Shown here: in pieces, positions 46,270-54,737 of the stretch
Numbering within the stretch: position 1 is the first letter of the stretch
Layout: every line of letters begins with the position of its first letter
NCBI RefSeq assembly: GCF_000160455.2
Contig: NZ_ACJX03000001.1
Span: forward strand, 1,932,001 to 1,996,000
Direction: 5' to 3'
Length of the DNA stretch: 64,000 nucleotides
From: Acetomicrobium hydrogeniformans ATCC BAA-1850
GTDB taxonomy: Bacteria > Synergistota > Synergistia > Synergistales > Acetomicrobiaceae
Position numbers and translations under genes: made by a program
The notes under the pieces: model-generated
What the model was told of the DNA's origin: nothing
Database searches by the model: none
Seen by the model: only the letters and a program-made list of their open reading frames with translations

Positions 46270-46548
46270 TTGAGCGAAGACAGTTCCATGATCGGCGAGG
46301 ACTTTTTTGAGCTTTTAAAGAAAATAACAAAACTTCAGGCCACGGATTACGTCAAAGCGGAACTTACGGCGCAGGAAGAGGCATTTGCCCTTTTGCTTTT
46401 GGGCAGCTTCATCGGGTTACCGGCTCCTTCGGCGGGGTTGGTAATCCAGCTTCTTCCTCATTTGGGGCCGGAACTTGAACTTTTAGAAAGGCGAGTGGCA
46501 GAAAGCGATGACCTTTTTGCGCAAGTTGCTGGGGTCCTTAAGATCTAG
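46270..46548 (+). CDS. small uncharacterised protein preceding the ArsA-like ATPase
   Basis: A 92-residue protein: a polar N-terminal helix (about residues 1-42), then a hydrophobic stretch EEAFALLLLGSFIGLPAPSAGLVIQLLPHLG (about 41-70; the LLLLGSFIGLP core could be membrane-inserting) and an acidic tail. The TTG start at 46270 is uncertain; ATG at 46288 is possible and neither has a strong ribosome site. It overlaps the ArsA-like gene by 41 bases, implying translational coupling. I do not recognise the family; a partner or substrate of the ATPase is a reasonable guess. Confidence 0.6.
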   Translation: MSEDSSMIGEDFFELLKKITKLQATDYVKAELTAQEEAFALLLLGSFIGLPAPSAGLVIQLLPHLGPELELLERRVAESDDLFAQVAGVLKI

Positions 46549-47524
46549 GCCTGAAAAAAGCAAATCTTTTACCAATGAGGGATGGGCAAAGTCCAAGCGC
46601 TTCATCGTTATGGGCAAAGGCGGAACGGGAAAGACCACGATCTCATCCGCATTGGCACGCGCTCTTTCGTCGAAGGGCAAAGGCGTCTTGGCCGTCTCTT
46701 TAGATCCTGCCCACAATTTGGGCGATGTCCTAGGGTGCCCCTTAAGTAGCGAGCCTCAAAAGATTGACGATCGCCTGACCGCCTTTGAATTGGATTTGGA
46801 CGAGCAAGTACAACGCTTCGTCGAAGAAAAGTTACGCCAAATGCGCCCCTTTTATGGCAATTTACAAATATTTAATGCGGACAAATTACTTGAGACCATC
46901 AAGCAATCTCCGGGCATGGAGGAATTTGCCGTCCTTGAAGCCATTAGGGAGATATCTACCTTTGCAGAAAAGTGCGATGCAGTGGTGCTTGATACCCCTC
47001 CCACCGGCATGACCGTGAGAGTTTTGTCCCTTCCCGATATCACGCTTATTTGGATAGCCGAACTCATGAAGTTGCGTTCTAAAATTTTGGACAGGCGCGC
47101 TTACATTCAAAATATCGAAGGAAGTGATGTCGAAACTAATCCGAGCAACGATCCTGTCATGGCTGAACTTTGCAGATATAAGAGCGAAATTGAGTCGACC
47201 AAGAACTTTTTGCTCGGGGAAGATTCATTTATATTTTTGGTGCTTCAGGCCGATAAACTTTCGGTATCTGAAACTGAAAGGACCATCAAAAAATTAGATA
47301 GCAACGGTTATGTAATAACTGCCTGTTTTATAAACAGGGCTTCGAAAGTTGAAAGGCGCAATTTTCTATATGATTCATGCGGGTTATCGAACTTGATGAA
47401 ACTTTACGACAAGATACCGTGGATAGAGTTACCCGACCTTGGAAGGGACATCTCCGACCCTGAAAATTTGCTCATCCTAGGCGATATAATTTGTAATTTT
47501 CTCGATGCGGGTGATGCAAGGTGA
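46508..47524 (+). CDS. ArsA/Get3-family ATPase
   Basis: A 338-residue single-domain ATPase of the ArsA/Get3 branch of SIMIBI P-loop proteins. The deviant Walker A is VMGKGGTGKTTISSALA (about residues 34-50), followed by the signature SLDPAHNLGDV (about 63-73, switch I) and LDTPPTGMTVRVLSLP (about 158-173, switch II). Get3 targets tail-anchored membrane proteins; ArsA drives arsenite export, but no arsenic genes are nearby. It lies between two small unknown genes, the second with a membrane anchor, so protein targeting or membrane-complex assembly is the more likely theme (inference). Confidence 0.85.
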   Translation: MTFLRKLLGSLRSRPEKSKSFTNEGWAKSKRFIVMGKGGTGKTTISSALARALSSKGKGVLAVSLDPAHNLGDVLGCPLSSEPQKIDDRLTAFELDLDEQVQRFVEEKLRQMRPFYGNLQIFNADKLLETIKQSPGMEEFAVLEAIREISTFAEKCDAVVLDTPPTGMTVRVLSLPDITLIWIAELMKLRSKILDRRAYIQNIEGSDVETNPSNDPVMAELCRYKSEIESTKNFLLGEDSFIFLVLQADKLSVSETERTIKKLDSNGYVITACFINRASKVERRNFLYDSCGLSNLMKLYDKIPWIELPDLGRDISDPENLLILGDIICNFLDAGDAR

Positions 47525-48120
47525 ACGCGGGCGTTGCTTTATTGGTCATTTTAGGTTTGGTGGCAAGCCTTCAATACTGGCGTGGCAGGAGGTTGAACTT
47601 AACTTTAATCAGGGAGCTTGTAAGGCAGATGGAGGAAGCTCTTCAACCTGTAAACAAAAATTACACTTGGATAGGCGGGTATGTCGGCGTAGTGGCCGAA
47701 TATGATTTAAAGCACGAGGTTTACGAAAAGGTCAAGGGGACAATTTCTCTCTTGCCCCATCATAGCTTGCTTTATTTCCCAATTTCCCTTCTTTTGGGGC
47801 GAAGGGACAGGGTTTATATATTGATCTATCCCAAAAGAAAGCTTAAAGGGAAAGCTCATATAGCCATAGGAAAAATCAAAAACATCTCTCGAACTTCCTT
47901 TAAAGATGAAATAGAATTAAAAGGAGTTGTCGCCCAAAGGCGCTACGATAGCAAAGAAGAGATAGAATTTTTGACGAAGATCATCTCCCGAGTCAAAGAT
48001 CCTTCCTCCCTGGAGCACCTGGCTGCCAATGTTGAGGAAAACGCCTATTATGCTAGGTTAAGGATCGGCCGTGGGGATATTTCAGAACTGTTAAGGTGTT
48101 TTATTGCGACCGTAAATTAA
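47521..48120 (+). CDS. uncharacterised membrane-anchored protein downstream of the ArsA-like ATPase
   Basis: A 199-residue protein with one N-terminal hydrophobic segment (about residues 4-20), so probably anchored in the inner membrane with a cytoplasmic body. The body is mixed alpha/beta with basic patches (YPKRKLKGKAH, about 102-112). GTG overlaps the ATPase stop as GTGA, indicating tight coupling. I do not recognise the family. It could be the membrane receptor for the ATPase, as Get1/Get2 are for Get3, but there is no visible similarity to those. Confidence 0.6.
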   Translation: MNAGVALLVILGLVASLQYWRGRRLNLTLIRELVRQMEEALQPVNKNYTWIGGYVGVVAEYDLKHEVYEKVKGTISLLPHHSLLYFPISLLLGRRDRVYILIYPKRKLKGKAHIAIGKIKNISRTSFKDEIELKGVVAQRRYDSKEEIEFLTKIISRVKDPSSLEHLAANVEENAYYARLRIGRGDISELLRCFIATVN

Positions 48121-48128
48121 TATATAAA

Positions 48129-48162
48129 TATGGCGCCGAAAACTTCAAGCTTCGGCGCCATA
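48129..48162. terminator. strong bidirectional terminator
   Basis: TATGGCGCCGAA (48129-48140) and TTCGGCGCCATA (48151-48162) form a perfect 12-bp stem with a 10-base loop between the convergent membrane-anchored-protein gene and glmS. Confidence 0.85.
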
Positions 48163-48170
48163 TTATGATT

Positions 48171-49997
48171 TTATTCTACCGTAACGCTCTTAGCTAAGTT
48201 CCTGGGCTTGTCTATTTCGCATCCGCGCTTTTTGGCCACGTGGTAGGCAAAAAGCTGTAAGGGCACGACCGTCACGAAGGGAGAAAACTCCTCCAAAGTT
48301 GATGGAACGTATAAGACATGGTCCGCGTCACTCGCCAGTCGCTCGTCGCCATCGAAACCCACTGCAATTATAGGAGCGTGCCTTGCCTTTGCCTCCTGTA
48401 TATTGGACAATGTTTTCTCGTAAAGGCTGTCTTTGGGTGCAACGACCACCACAGGCACGTTTGGATCGATCAACGCAATTGGGCCGTGTTTCATCTCGCC
48501 TGCGGCGTAAGCTTCGGCGTGAATGTAGGATATTTCCTTTAGCTTCAATGCTCCCTCGAGGGCTACGGGGAAGGACATCCCCCTTCCCAAAAACAGGAAG
48601 TTTTTGTAATCTGCAAATTTCCACGCCAGATCTTCGATGGAGGGCTCGCGTTCCAATATAGTCTCTATCTTGTAAGCCAGCTGAATCATTTCGTCGGTCA
48701 ATTCCTTTTGCTTTTGATCGGATAGGGTGCCTTTAATTTTTGCTATATACAGCGCCAGCAGGTAGAGGGAAGTTATCTGTCCCATAAAGGTCTTTGTCGC
48801 CGCTACCCCTATCTCCGGACCGGCTTTGAGAAGCAAAAAGTCATCGCAGCTTCTTGCAAGCGTAGAACCCTGAACGTTAGTGACTGCCAATGAATACGCC
48901 CCTGATTCGCGAGCTTTTCTTTGAGCTGCAAGGGTATCGGCAGTTTCTCCCGATTGAGAGACGAAGACTACCAAAGTATCAGGGGAAATCTTACTGTCCC
49001 TGTAACGATATTCGGAGGCGATGTCTACCTTTATATCCAGATCAGTCCAACGTTCGAAAACCCTTTCAGCGATTAGCGATGCATAATAGGATGTTCCGCA
49101 GGCAACTATGTGTATTGCCTTGAATCCCTTGATGGTCTCTTCGTCCATGGCGAGTTCGCCCGACAGGTCCACCTTTCCGTCGTGGACCCTACCTTTGATA
49201 GTAGCTCTGCAAACTCCTCCCTGCTCGTGGATTTCCTTCAGCATATAGTGAGGATATCCGCCCATCTCGGCCATCGATAGATCCCATTCTATAAAAAAGC
49301 TTTTTTTCTCGATGGGCATTCCCCTTTCGTCCCACAGCTTAATTCCCCGGGGCGAAAGCTCTGCAATGTCCCCGTCGTCCATGTATATAACTTTCCTCGT
49401 GTAGGGAAGGATGGCCGGAATATCTGAAGCGCAAAGTGCCTCGCCATCTCCCTGTCCCAACACAAGGGGTGAGCCCTTGCGCATGCAGTATATGTGATCG
49501 GTATCATCTCTGTTTAGTATCGCCAAAGCATAGGAACCCCTCAACCTAGATTGCAGGTACGTGAGGGCATTTAACATATTGCCATCGTATACTTTATAGA
49601 GCAAATGAGCTATCACTTCTGTATCCGTCTGAGAAGCGAAGGTAATGCCCTGGGCAGATAGCTCATCTTTAAGTTCGTGATAATTTTCTATTATGCCGTT
49701 ATGAGCCAGGACAAAACGCTTATATCCGTCCGAGTGAGGGTGGGCGTTAACCGCGGAGACTCCGCCGTGCGTAGCCCAACGGGTATGGCCTATACCGATG
49801 TTGCCCTTTGGAGCGCGATTGGAGACGATGCGCTCGAGGTCAGAGACCTTTCCAACTTCCTTTATGATTTCTATTTCTTTGTTGTTAAGGACAGCAATGC
49901 CTGCCGAATCATATCCCCTGTATTCAAGTCTTTTCAGACCGTCCAAAAGCACACCACAAACATCTCTATAGCCTATATAGCCGACTATACCGCACAA
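48171..49997 (-). CDS. glmS: glutamine-fructose-6-phosphate aminotransferase GlmS
   Basis: GlmS makes glucosamine-6-phosphate for cell-wall and LPS precursors. The N-terminal Ntn glutaminase domain needs Cys directly after the start Met. The frame reads Met-Thr-Leu-Cys-Gly-Ile, so I place the start at the TTG (49997-49995) with Cys as residue 2, instead of the ATG at 50003 which would leave Cys fourth. AAAGGA lies upstream. The result is 608 residues, the usual length. Two SIS sugar-binding domains (about residues 285-430 and 455-595) and the C-terminal AKSVTVE are standard. The leader contains a glmS ribozyme, so expression should fall when glucosamine-6-phosphate rises. Confidence 0.95.
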   Translation of the reverse strand: MCGIVGYIGYRDVCGVLLDGLKRLEYRGYDSAGIAVLNNKEIEIIKEVGKVSDLERIVSNRAPKGNIGIGHTRWATHGGVSAVNAHPHSDGYKRFVLAHNGIIENYHELKDELSAQGITFASQTDTEVIAHLLYKVYDGNMLNALTYLQSRLRGSYALAILNRDDTDHIYCMRKGSPLVLGQGDGEALCASDIPAILPYTRKVIYMDDGDIAELSPRGIKLWDERGMPIEKKSFFIEWDLSMAEMGGYPHYMLKEIHEQGGVCRATIKGRVHDGKVDLSGELAMDEETIKGFKAIHIVACGTSYYASLIAERVFERWTDLDIKVDIASEYRYRDSKISPDTLVVFVSQSGETADTLAAQRKARESGAYSLAVTNVQGSTLARSCDDFLLLKAGPEIGVAATKTFMGQITSLYLLALYIAKIKGTLSDQKQKELTDEMIQLAYKIETILEREPSIEDLAWKFADYKNFLFLGRGMSFPVALEGALKLKEISYIHAEAYAAGEMKHGPIALIDPNVPVVVVAPKDSLYEKTLSNIQEAKARHAPIIAVGFDGDERLASDADHVLYVPSTLEEFSPFVTVVPLQLFAYHVAKKRGCEIDKPRNLAKSVTVE

Positions 49998-50044
49998 AGT
50001 CATTTCATCCTTTCTATTTTCCCGACACAAGGAAGATTGTCGCC

Positions 50045-50190
50045 TCCTTTGTCCCGCAGATCGCTCCACGGTTTTGTAAGACGACTTACTGGCCTACCTT
50101 CCCAGGCCACGGGGGCATCCGCCGATAGCTTCGATTCTCCCCCAACCTCGTCAACTGGTCTGCAACCAGTCCCGGCGCTTGACCACACTA
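50045..50190 (-). ncRNA. glmS self-cleaving ribozyme
   Basis: The minus strand upstream of glmS carries the ribozyme core in order: AAGCGCC with cleavage expected before G50178, a P1-type hairpin ACTGGT/ACCAGT (50170-50152), TTGACGAGG (50154-50146), ATCGAA (50135-50130), and CGGCGGATGCCCCC (50124-50111). A GGCCT...AGGCC stem (50108-50091) and a GTAAG/CTTAC stem (50089-50077) follow. These conserved blocks and spacings match what I know of the glucosamine-6-phosphate-dependent glmS ribozyme. It ends about 40 bases before the glmS start. Confidence 0.9.
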
Positions 50191-50279
50191 CCGCTGATTC
50201 CGTAAATGTCTAAAAGTATCTTCCGATGCCCTTCACCTCCTTTGAGCCGAACAACATCTCTGCATTCTCTCTACATAAA

Positions 50280-50319
50280 GAAGAGAGATGGGCACTTCTT
50301 GAGGAAGTGCCTCTCTCCG
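50280..50319 (-). promoter_or_regulatory. hairpin at the 5' end of the glmS leader
   Basis: A long stem (GGCACTTC/GAAGTGCC extended by AGAGAG/CTCTCT pairing with a small bulge) begins a few bases after the predicted transcription start. It may stabilise the leader RNA. It could also end read-through from the BCCT gene, though no T-run follows on the minus strand. Confidence 0.5.
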
Positions 50320-50328
50320 CCTTTTGTC

Positions 50329-50357
50329 AGTATATCTAAAAACCCGGAAATTATCAA
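50329..50357 (-). promoter_or_regulatory. glmS promoter
   Basis: Minus-strand TTGATA (50357-50352), 17-base spacer, TATACT (50334-50329). A transcription start near 50322 gives a leader of about 144 bases before the ribozyme cleavage site. The remaining part of the 420-base gap between the BCCT and glmS genes shows nothing further. Confidence 0.65.
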
Positions 50358-50417
50358 TAAAGTTTCACATGAGAAATTGCTTTTAATTCAGCGTAGATAT
50401 AAAATAGAAAAACATCT

Positions 50418-51938
50418 TCAGCTTTCAATCTCCCTTAAAGCTGCCTCGTCGGATTTTAAGGCCTTCACCAGAGAATAGCAGGCAAGGATCATGATAATAG
50501 CGAAAGGAGCTGCGGCAGCTATGGATGCTATTTGCAGTGCCTGCAGTCCTCCTCCCATCAATAGCACAAAGGCCAGTGCTGCTTGCAATACTCCCCAAAT
50601 TGCCATCTTTTGTCTGGGCGGGTTTAGGTCTCCTTGAGTCGAGTACATCGATAGGACGAAGGTCGCAGAGTTGGCTGAGGTTATGAAAAACGTAGAGATC
50701 AATATTACCATTACTACGGACATTATCATCCCCAAAGGATAGTGCATGTACATTTCAAAGACTCCCGTGGAAATGTCCGTGCTCACGGTAGAGGCGATAT
50801 TTGCCAAGCCCTTAAGCTCCAAATAAAGAGCTGAGGTTCCAAACACGGCAAACCAGGTAAAACAACCCAATGCTGGGACGACGAGCACTCCCGTAACGAA
50901 TTGTCTTATAGTCCTTCCCTTCGATATCCTTGCGATAAAGGAGCCCACAAATGGCGCCCAGGCGATCCACCAGGCCCAGTAAAAGAGCGTCCAACCTCCG
51001 AGCCACTGCCTGAATTCTCCGCCATATGGAGCCAGGGCAAAACTTTCGGGAACAACGTTAGCCAAATATTCGCCTATACCCGTAAGAAGGGATTCCAATA
51101 TGGAGATGGTTGGCCCCAGTGCGAAAAGGGACAAACACAACAGTGTGGCGATAAATAGATTGAAATTGGCAATGAACTTAATGCCCCTTTCCAATCCCGA
51201 TACGGCCGATCCCGTGTAAACAAGACACAATGCCGCAATTATAAGAAATTGGACAGTTATGGTCTGAGGCACCCCGAATATGTATTTTAACCCGCTGTTG
51301 ATCTGCAAGACGCCAAGGCCAAGCGAGGTAGCCACACCTGCGGCCGTCGCAAAAATGGCCAGGACATCCACTAATTTGCCGAAAGGTCCCCTCACGCCCT
51401 TCTCTCCTATGAGGGGAGTAAAAAAGCTGCTGATCAGCCCCGGCGAATCTTTCCTAAACTGAAAATATCCTAATGGCAAAGCGATGACCGTATAAGCTGC
51501 CCAGGGATGCAAACCCCAGTGAAAGAAGGAAATCCTCATAGCATCTGTGGCTGCCTTGACGGAACCCGGTTCAGATGCAAAGGGTGGATTCAAAAAATGA
51601 AATATCGGCTCGCCAACTCCGTAGAATACCAGCCCCACGCCCATTCCGGCAGAAAAGAGCATTGCAAACCATGAAAGGGTGTTGAATTCGGGCTTCGAAT
51701 CGGCAGGGCCGAGCTTCAGTTTTCCGTACTTGCTTATCGCCAATCCGACGGGGAAAACGACGAAAAAGGTCATGGAAAGCATGTACCCCCAGCCGAAGTT
51801 ATGTATGAGGAAGTTAAAGAGGCTGTTTGCCGCCGATCCGAAGCCTTCGGGGGATAAGAACCCCCATATAACTATAGCGGCGATGACTAGCATGGAGATT
51901 ATATATACCGAATTATCCTTGCGATTGTCGTTTATCAT
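50418..51938 (-). CDS. BCCT-family betaine/choline/carnitine transporter
   Basis: A 506-residue, twelve-helix transporter. The Trp-rich helix GWTLFYWAWWIAWAPFVG (about residues 323-340), which forms the trimethylammonium-binding box, is intact and followed by SFIARISKGRTIRQF, typical of BCCT. The ATG at 51938 follows AAAGGAGG with a 7-base spacer; an in-frame ATG at 52010 has no ribosome site and overlaps grdB. It is the last gene of the grd operon, which strongly suggests that its substrate (glycine betaine or a relative) is what the reductase uses. Confidence 0.93.
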   Translation of the reverse strand: MINDNRKDNSVYIISMLVIAAIVIWGFLSPEGFGSAANSLFNFLIHNFGWGYMLSMTFFVVFPVGLAISKYGKLKLGPADSKPEFNTLSWFAMLFSAGMGVGLVFYGVGEPIFHFLNPPFASEPGSVKAATDAMRISFFHWGLHPWAAYTVIALPLGYFQFRKDSPGLISSFFTPLIGEKGVRGPFGKLVDVLAIFATAAGVATSLGLGVLQINSGLKYIFGVPQTITVQFLIIAALCLVYTGSAVSGLERGIKFIANFNLFIATLLCLSLFALGPTISILESLLTGIGEYLANVVPESFALAPYGGEFRQWLGGWTLFYWAWWIAWAPFVGSFIARISKGRTIRQFVTGVLVVPALGCFTWFAVFGTSALYLELKGLANIASTVSTDISTGVFEMYMHYPLGMIMSVVMVILISTFFITSANSATFVLSMYSTQGDLNPPRQKMAIWGVLQAALAFVLLMGGGLQALQIASIAAAAPFAIIMILACYSLVKALKSDEAALREIES

Positions 51939-52011
51939 TCTGTGGCCTCCTTTGTGATGATAAATGTGATGCGCAAAAGGGAGGCTCAAGGCCTCCCATT
52001 TGCTTATCAAG

Positions 52012-53337
52012 CTATATCTTTACCGGAAAAACGGTCTGTTCGTTAATGTCAGTCTCGAGAGCATCGAGTGCCACGCCGACGCGATGGAAGCGCAATTTCC
52101 ATTCGTCTTCCGGCGAAAGGTTGGGGTTTCCAAGGGGATAGGGAACCGCAACACCGGGTACGATGCGGTTTACCCCTACGGTCTTGGCAATATTGATGAG
52201 GTTGCAAATTACCACCACAGGAATGCCCGTGCGTTCGATTTCCTTTGCGATCGTTGACCCGCAACGAGTACAGGTTCCTCAAGTCGCCGTTAAAACTACT
52301 GCTCCTACGTTTCTTTCCTTAAGCTGTTGGGCTATCTCACGGCCCATTCTGGCTGCTTCAGCCTGTGTGGTGCCGGTGCCGACGGTTACGTAATATTGGT
52401 CATCAACCTCTCCGATGCACCCCTCTTTTTGGTACTGGCGTATGGCGTCAAGGGGAAGGACGACGTTGGGGTTTTTGTTGGCCTGCTCTGGATCGTAACC
52501 GGCATGTATTGTCTTAAACTCAGGCGCCGTCAGGCGATCGAGTTTGGAAATGTCGTAGGCGCCCCATTTCGTAGCCGAGCAGGACTGTATCCTGTCGGGG
52601 TTGTCCTTGGGGACGATGCCTCCGGAAGTAACAAGTGCAATCTTTACCTTGCGAAGATCCTTTACTGCTGGGGCTATAGGCACCCTTTCCTGTTTTGGTA
52701 TGGGAAGTTCGGTCTCGTAGGGCTCGCCTTTGAGCTTTTTAAGGAGCATTTCAAATGCCCTGTCGGCTGCGCATTTAGGTTCCACACCAAGGTCCTCGAG
52801 GAAGACCTCATGACGTATGCCTCTTGGAAAGTAGCCTTCCATTGAGGCAGGAAGCAGTTTATCTCCACGAGCTATTTTATCGGCAAAGACAGCCATCTTT
52901 TCGACGTCTTGCTTCATATAGGTTGCACGACGTCCGCCTTTAAATATGTATATGTTGGATTTAAACATCTCCACCGCAGGGTTTTCCTCGTTCATGGAGG
53001 TGATAGCTGGGACATCGAACTTTTCCTTTACGGCCTTGCAGATCGTTCCGCAGGCCACGCCGTAGCGACCTGCATTGAAGGCAGGACCTGCCAGGAAGAC
53101 GTCGAACTTCAATCCCTCAAGCATCTTTAAAATCCGAGCGACCGCTTCCTCAGGATGAGATGCCATGAAGTTGTCCCCGCATATTACGGTATGGGTGATC
53201 TTGACTTCCTTCATGGATTCGTTTAAAAGAAGCCCTGGCCCGACCGGACCTTCCTGCAATACAGGTTCGAAATCGGCGCTTTCTTCTCCTCCCACCTGCC
53301 CGAAGAACTGGTTTATGTAATGAACGGCCTTTAACAT
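52012..53337 (-). CDS. glycine/sarcosine/betaine reductase component B selenoprotein (GrdB/GrdF/GrdH type)
   Basis: This is one 441-residue gene read through an in-frame UGA at 52281-52279. The codons around it give Thr-Ala-Thr-Sec-Gly-Thr-Cys-Thr-Arg-Cys-Gly, the UxxCxxC active site of GrdB-type subunits, with Sec at residue 353. The frame continues to 52012 with the family's normal C terminus, and the total length is as expected. A small stem (ACCTG/CGGGT, about 6 bases after the UGA) is a possible SECIS. The subunit removes the substrate's leaving group with Sec and passes a carboxymethyl group to GrdA. The BCCT neighbour favours betaine (GrdH) as substrate. Confidence 0.93.
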
Positions 53338-53356
53338 AAAATCATCCCCTCATTTC

Positions 53357-54667
53357 CTAAAACTCGGCGCAGGTCTTCAGCGAAAACCCGCTTATGTGAT
53401 CGGAGCAAAAGAAGGCGTTATTTTCCATAATGATCGATCCGTCATCCCTGACGCAGCCTTCCCAGCCTCCGGAAAGCCCGTCCCTGGCAAGGGATTCAAG
53501 CTCCCCTAAAACCGTCTTCATAGGAGGAAGCTCGTAAAGCTCGGAGACGTTTCCGGTGGATACGAGCGCGTTCGCCCTCTCGTCTAAAGCAACCAGGGGC
53601 TGAGAGGTTCCGTCGCGTCCCGTGCATTCGTTCGTCATGCCCACTGTCTTGATGCCAGCCTTTTCAAGCTCCACGAGGGTGAGGATGTAGTCTACGTCGG
53701 GGTTTCCGTAGCCTTCCTCGGCAACTATGGCACCCTCTGCGCCCAAAGATTTTGCGATGTTTGCCACCATCATGGCAGACCTTATCTTTTCTTCCATTAC
53801 TACGTTGAGGTTAGACAACACGACGCCCAAGAAGTTGATCGTCCTTCCGTGTTCCCTCATCAGGCGCTTTATCATGGGATTGTTTACCCACTCATAGGTA
53901 GAAATCTTCGACGAGCAGGGCATGAAGCTTCCCGAAATTACGGCTCCGTCAAGAATTTCGTTGGGATGAAGGTATGTAGGAAGCATGCGGTTGCCGTCCC
54001 AGCCGTAGACCAGGGCGTTGTAGCCTAAGGCCTCCATCTGCGTTTGAATTTGAGGCACGTAGACGACCGATGGCAGATTTTTTACCTCGGAAGTCCTTTC
54101 GTTTACGGGCTCAAGCTCCCACGTCTCTATCTCTTCAGGTTCCAAGTCTTTGACGCATTTTCCGATGTATTCGGATAACCTCATTCCTGCCCAACGAAGG
54201 GCGCGGTTTTTCTTCTGCTGCTCGTGCCTTTCGAATTCCTCGTCAGTATCCCCGACTAATACCAGGTTGGGCATGGATCCGAAAATGGTGTTTCGCTGTG
54301 CCGGTCCGCTCATGTCGATGAGGCCGTCCTGAAAGGATCCCCAATGTTTTCCCACCACTAAAAGCGAACATCCCTTTAGTGCGTGTGTTCTTCCGGCCCC
54401 GACCGGCTCCACAGGCGCCGTGCAGCCAGGATATACGGACTGGCCTCCCGATACCTTGCAACGCATCTCGTAGGCTTCCTTTACGGGAACGAGCCTCACC
54501 TCATCTCCCGGCCTTACGATGTAAAGCTCGGCTTCGGTTATGTGAGAGTCCTCGAAGACGACGTCTAAAGCCTCTTTCTTGTTGACCGTTAATACGCCTC
54601 TATCGTAGAAGGTCTTGTCGCCGAAGACGATATCTTTCACTGTAAATTTACCAATTTCAAGTTTCAT
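53357..54667 (-). CDS. glycine/sarcosine/betaine reductase component B proprotein (GrdE/GrdG/GrdI type)
   Basis: A 436-residue proprotein that is expected to cleave itself into two subunits, giving a pyruvoyl or similar carbonyl group that binds the substrate amine. In GrdE the cut is before an internal Cys around residue 242. Here C251 in GSFMPCSSKIST is in the matching position. C348 in TNECTGRDG is another conserved-looking Cys. It lies 19 bases upstream of the grdB-type gene and 70 bases downstream of grdA. Quaternary amines such as betaine cannot form a Schiff base, yet betaine systems have this subunit too. Confidence 0.92.
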   Translation of the reverse strand: MKLEIGKFTVKDIVFGDKTFYDRGVLTVNKKEALDVVFEDSHITEAELYIVRPGDEVRLVPVKEAYEMRCKVSGGQSVYPGCTAPVEPVGAGRTHALKGCSLLVVGKHWGSFQDGLIDMSGPAQRNTIFGSMPNLVLVGDTDEEFERHEQQKKNRALRWAGMRLSEYIGKCVKDLEPEEIETWELEPVNERTSEVKNLPSVVYVPQIQTQMEALGYNALVYGWDGNRMLPTYLHPNEILDGAVISGSFMPCSSKISTYEWVNNPMIKRLMREHGRTINFLGVVLSNLNVVMEEKIRSAMMVANIAKSLGAEGAIVAEEGYGNPDVDYILTLVELEKAGIKTVGMTNECTGRDGTSQPLVALDERANALVSTGNVSELYELPPMKTVLGELESLARDGLSGGWEGCVRDDGSIIMENNAFFCSDHISGFSLKTCAEF

Positions 54668-54709
54668 AACTTAACACTTCCCTTCAAAATTAGGTAGTCC
54701 CGCGACATA

Positions 54710-54735
54710 CTGTCGTAATTACGTCAATACGACAG
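54710..54735 (-). promoter_or_regulatory. intercistronic hairpin between grdA and grdE-type gene
   Basis: CTGTCGTA and TACGACAG form an 8-bp stem around a 10-base loop, three bases after the grdA stop. With no T-run it is more likely an mRNA-stability or processing element, or a leaky terminator that lets grdA exceed the downstream genes. Confidence 0.45.
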
Positions 54736-54737
54736 GC

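Noticed and set aside
46508-47524. Arsenite-efflux ArsA
   Set aside because: No arsB, arsR or arsD is near and the protein is single-domain with unknown partners, so an arsenic role is not supported.
50000-50188. A minus-strand 62-residue frame and a plus-strand frame over the glmS leader
   Set aside because: This stretch matches the glmS ribozyme core block by block; the frames are incidental.
52012-52218. Separate 68-residue gene after the grdB-type frame
   Set aside because: It is in frame with the upstream part across a single UGA and supplies the C terminus of the same selenoprotein; the UxxCxxC context is too exact for chance.
53357-54667. C348 (TNECTGRDG) as the pyruvoyl-forming cysteine of the GrdE-type protein
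   Set aside because: In known GrdE the cleavage is near residue 242; C251 fits better. The assignment remains unproven.
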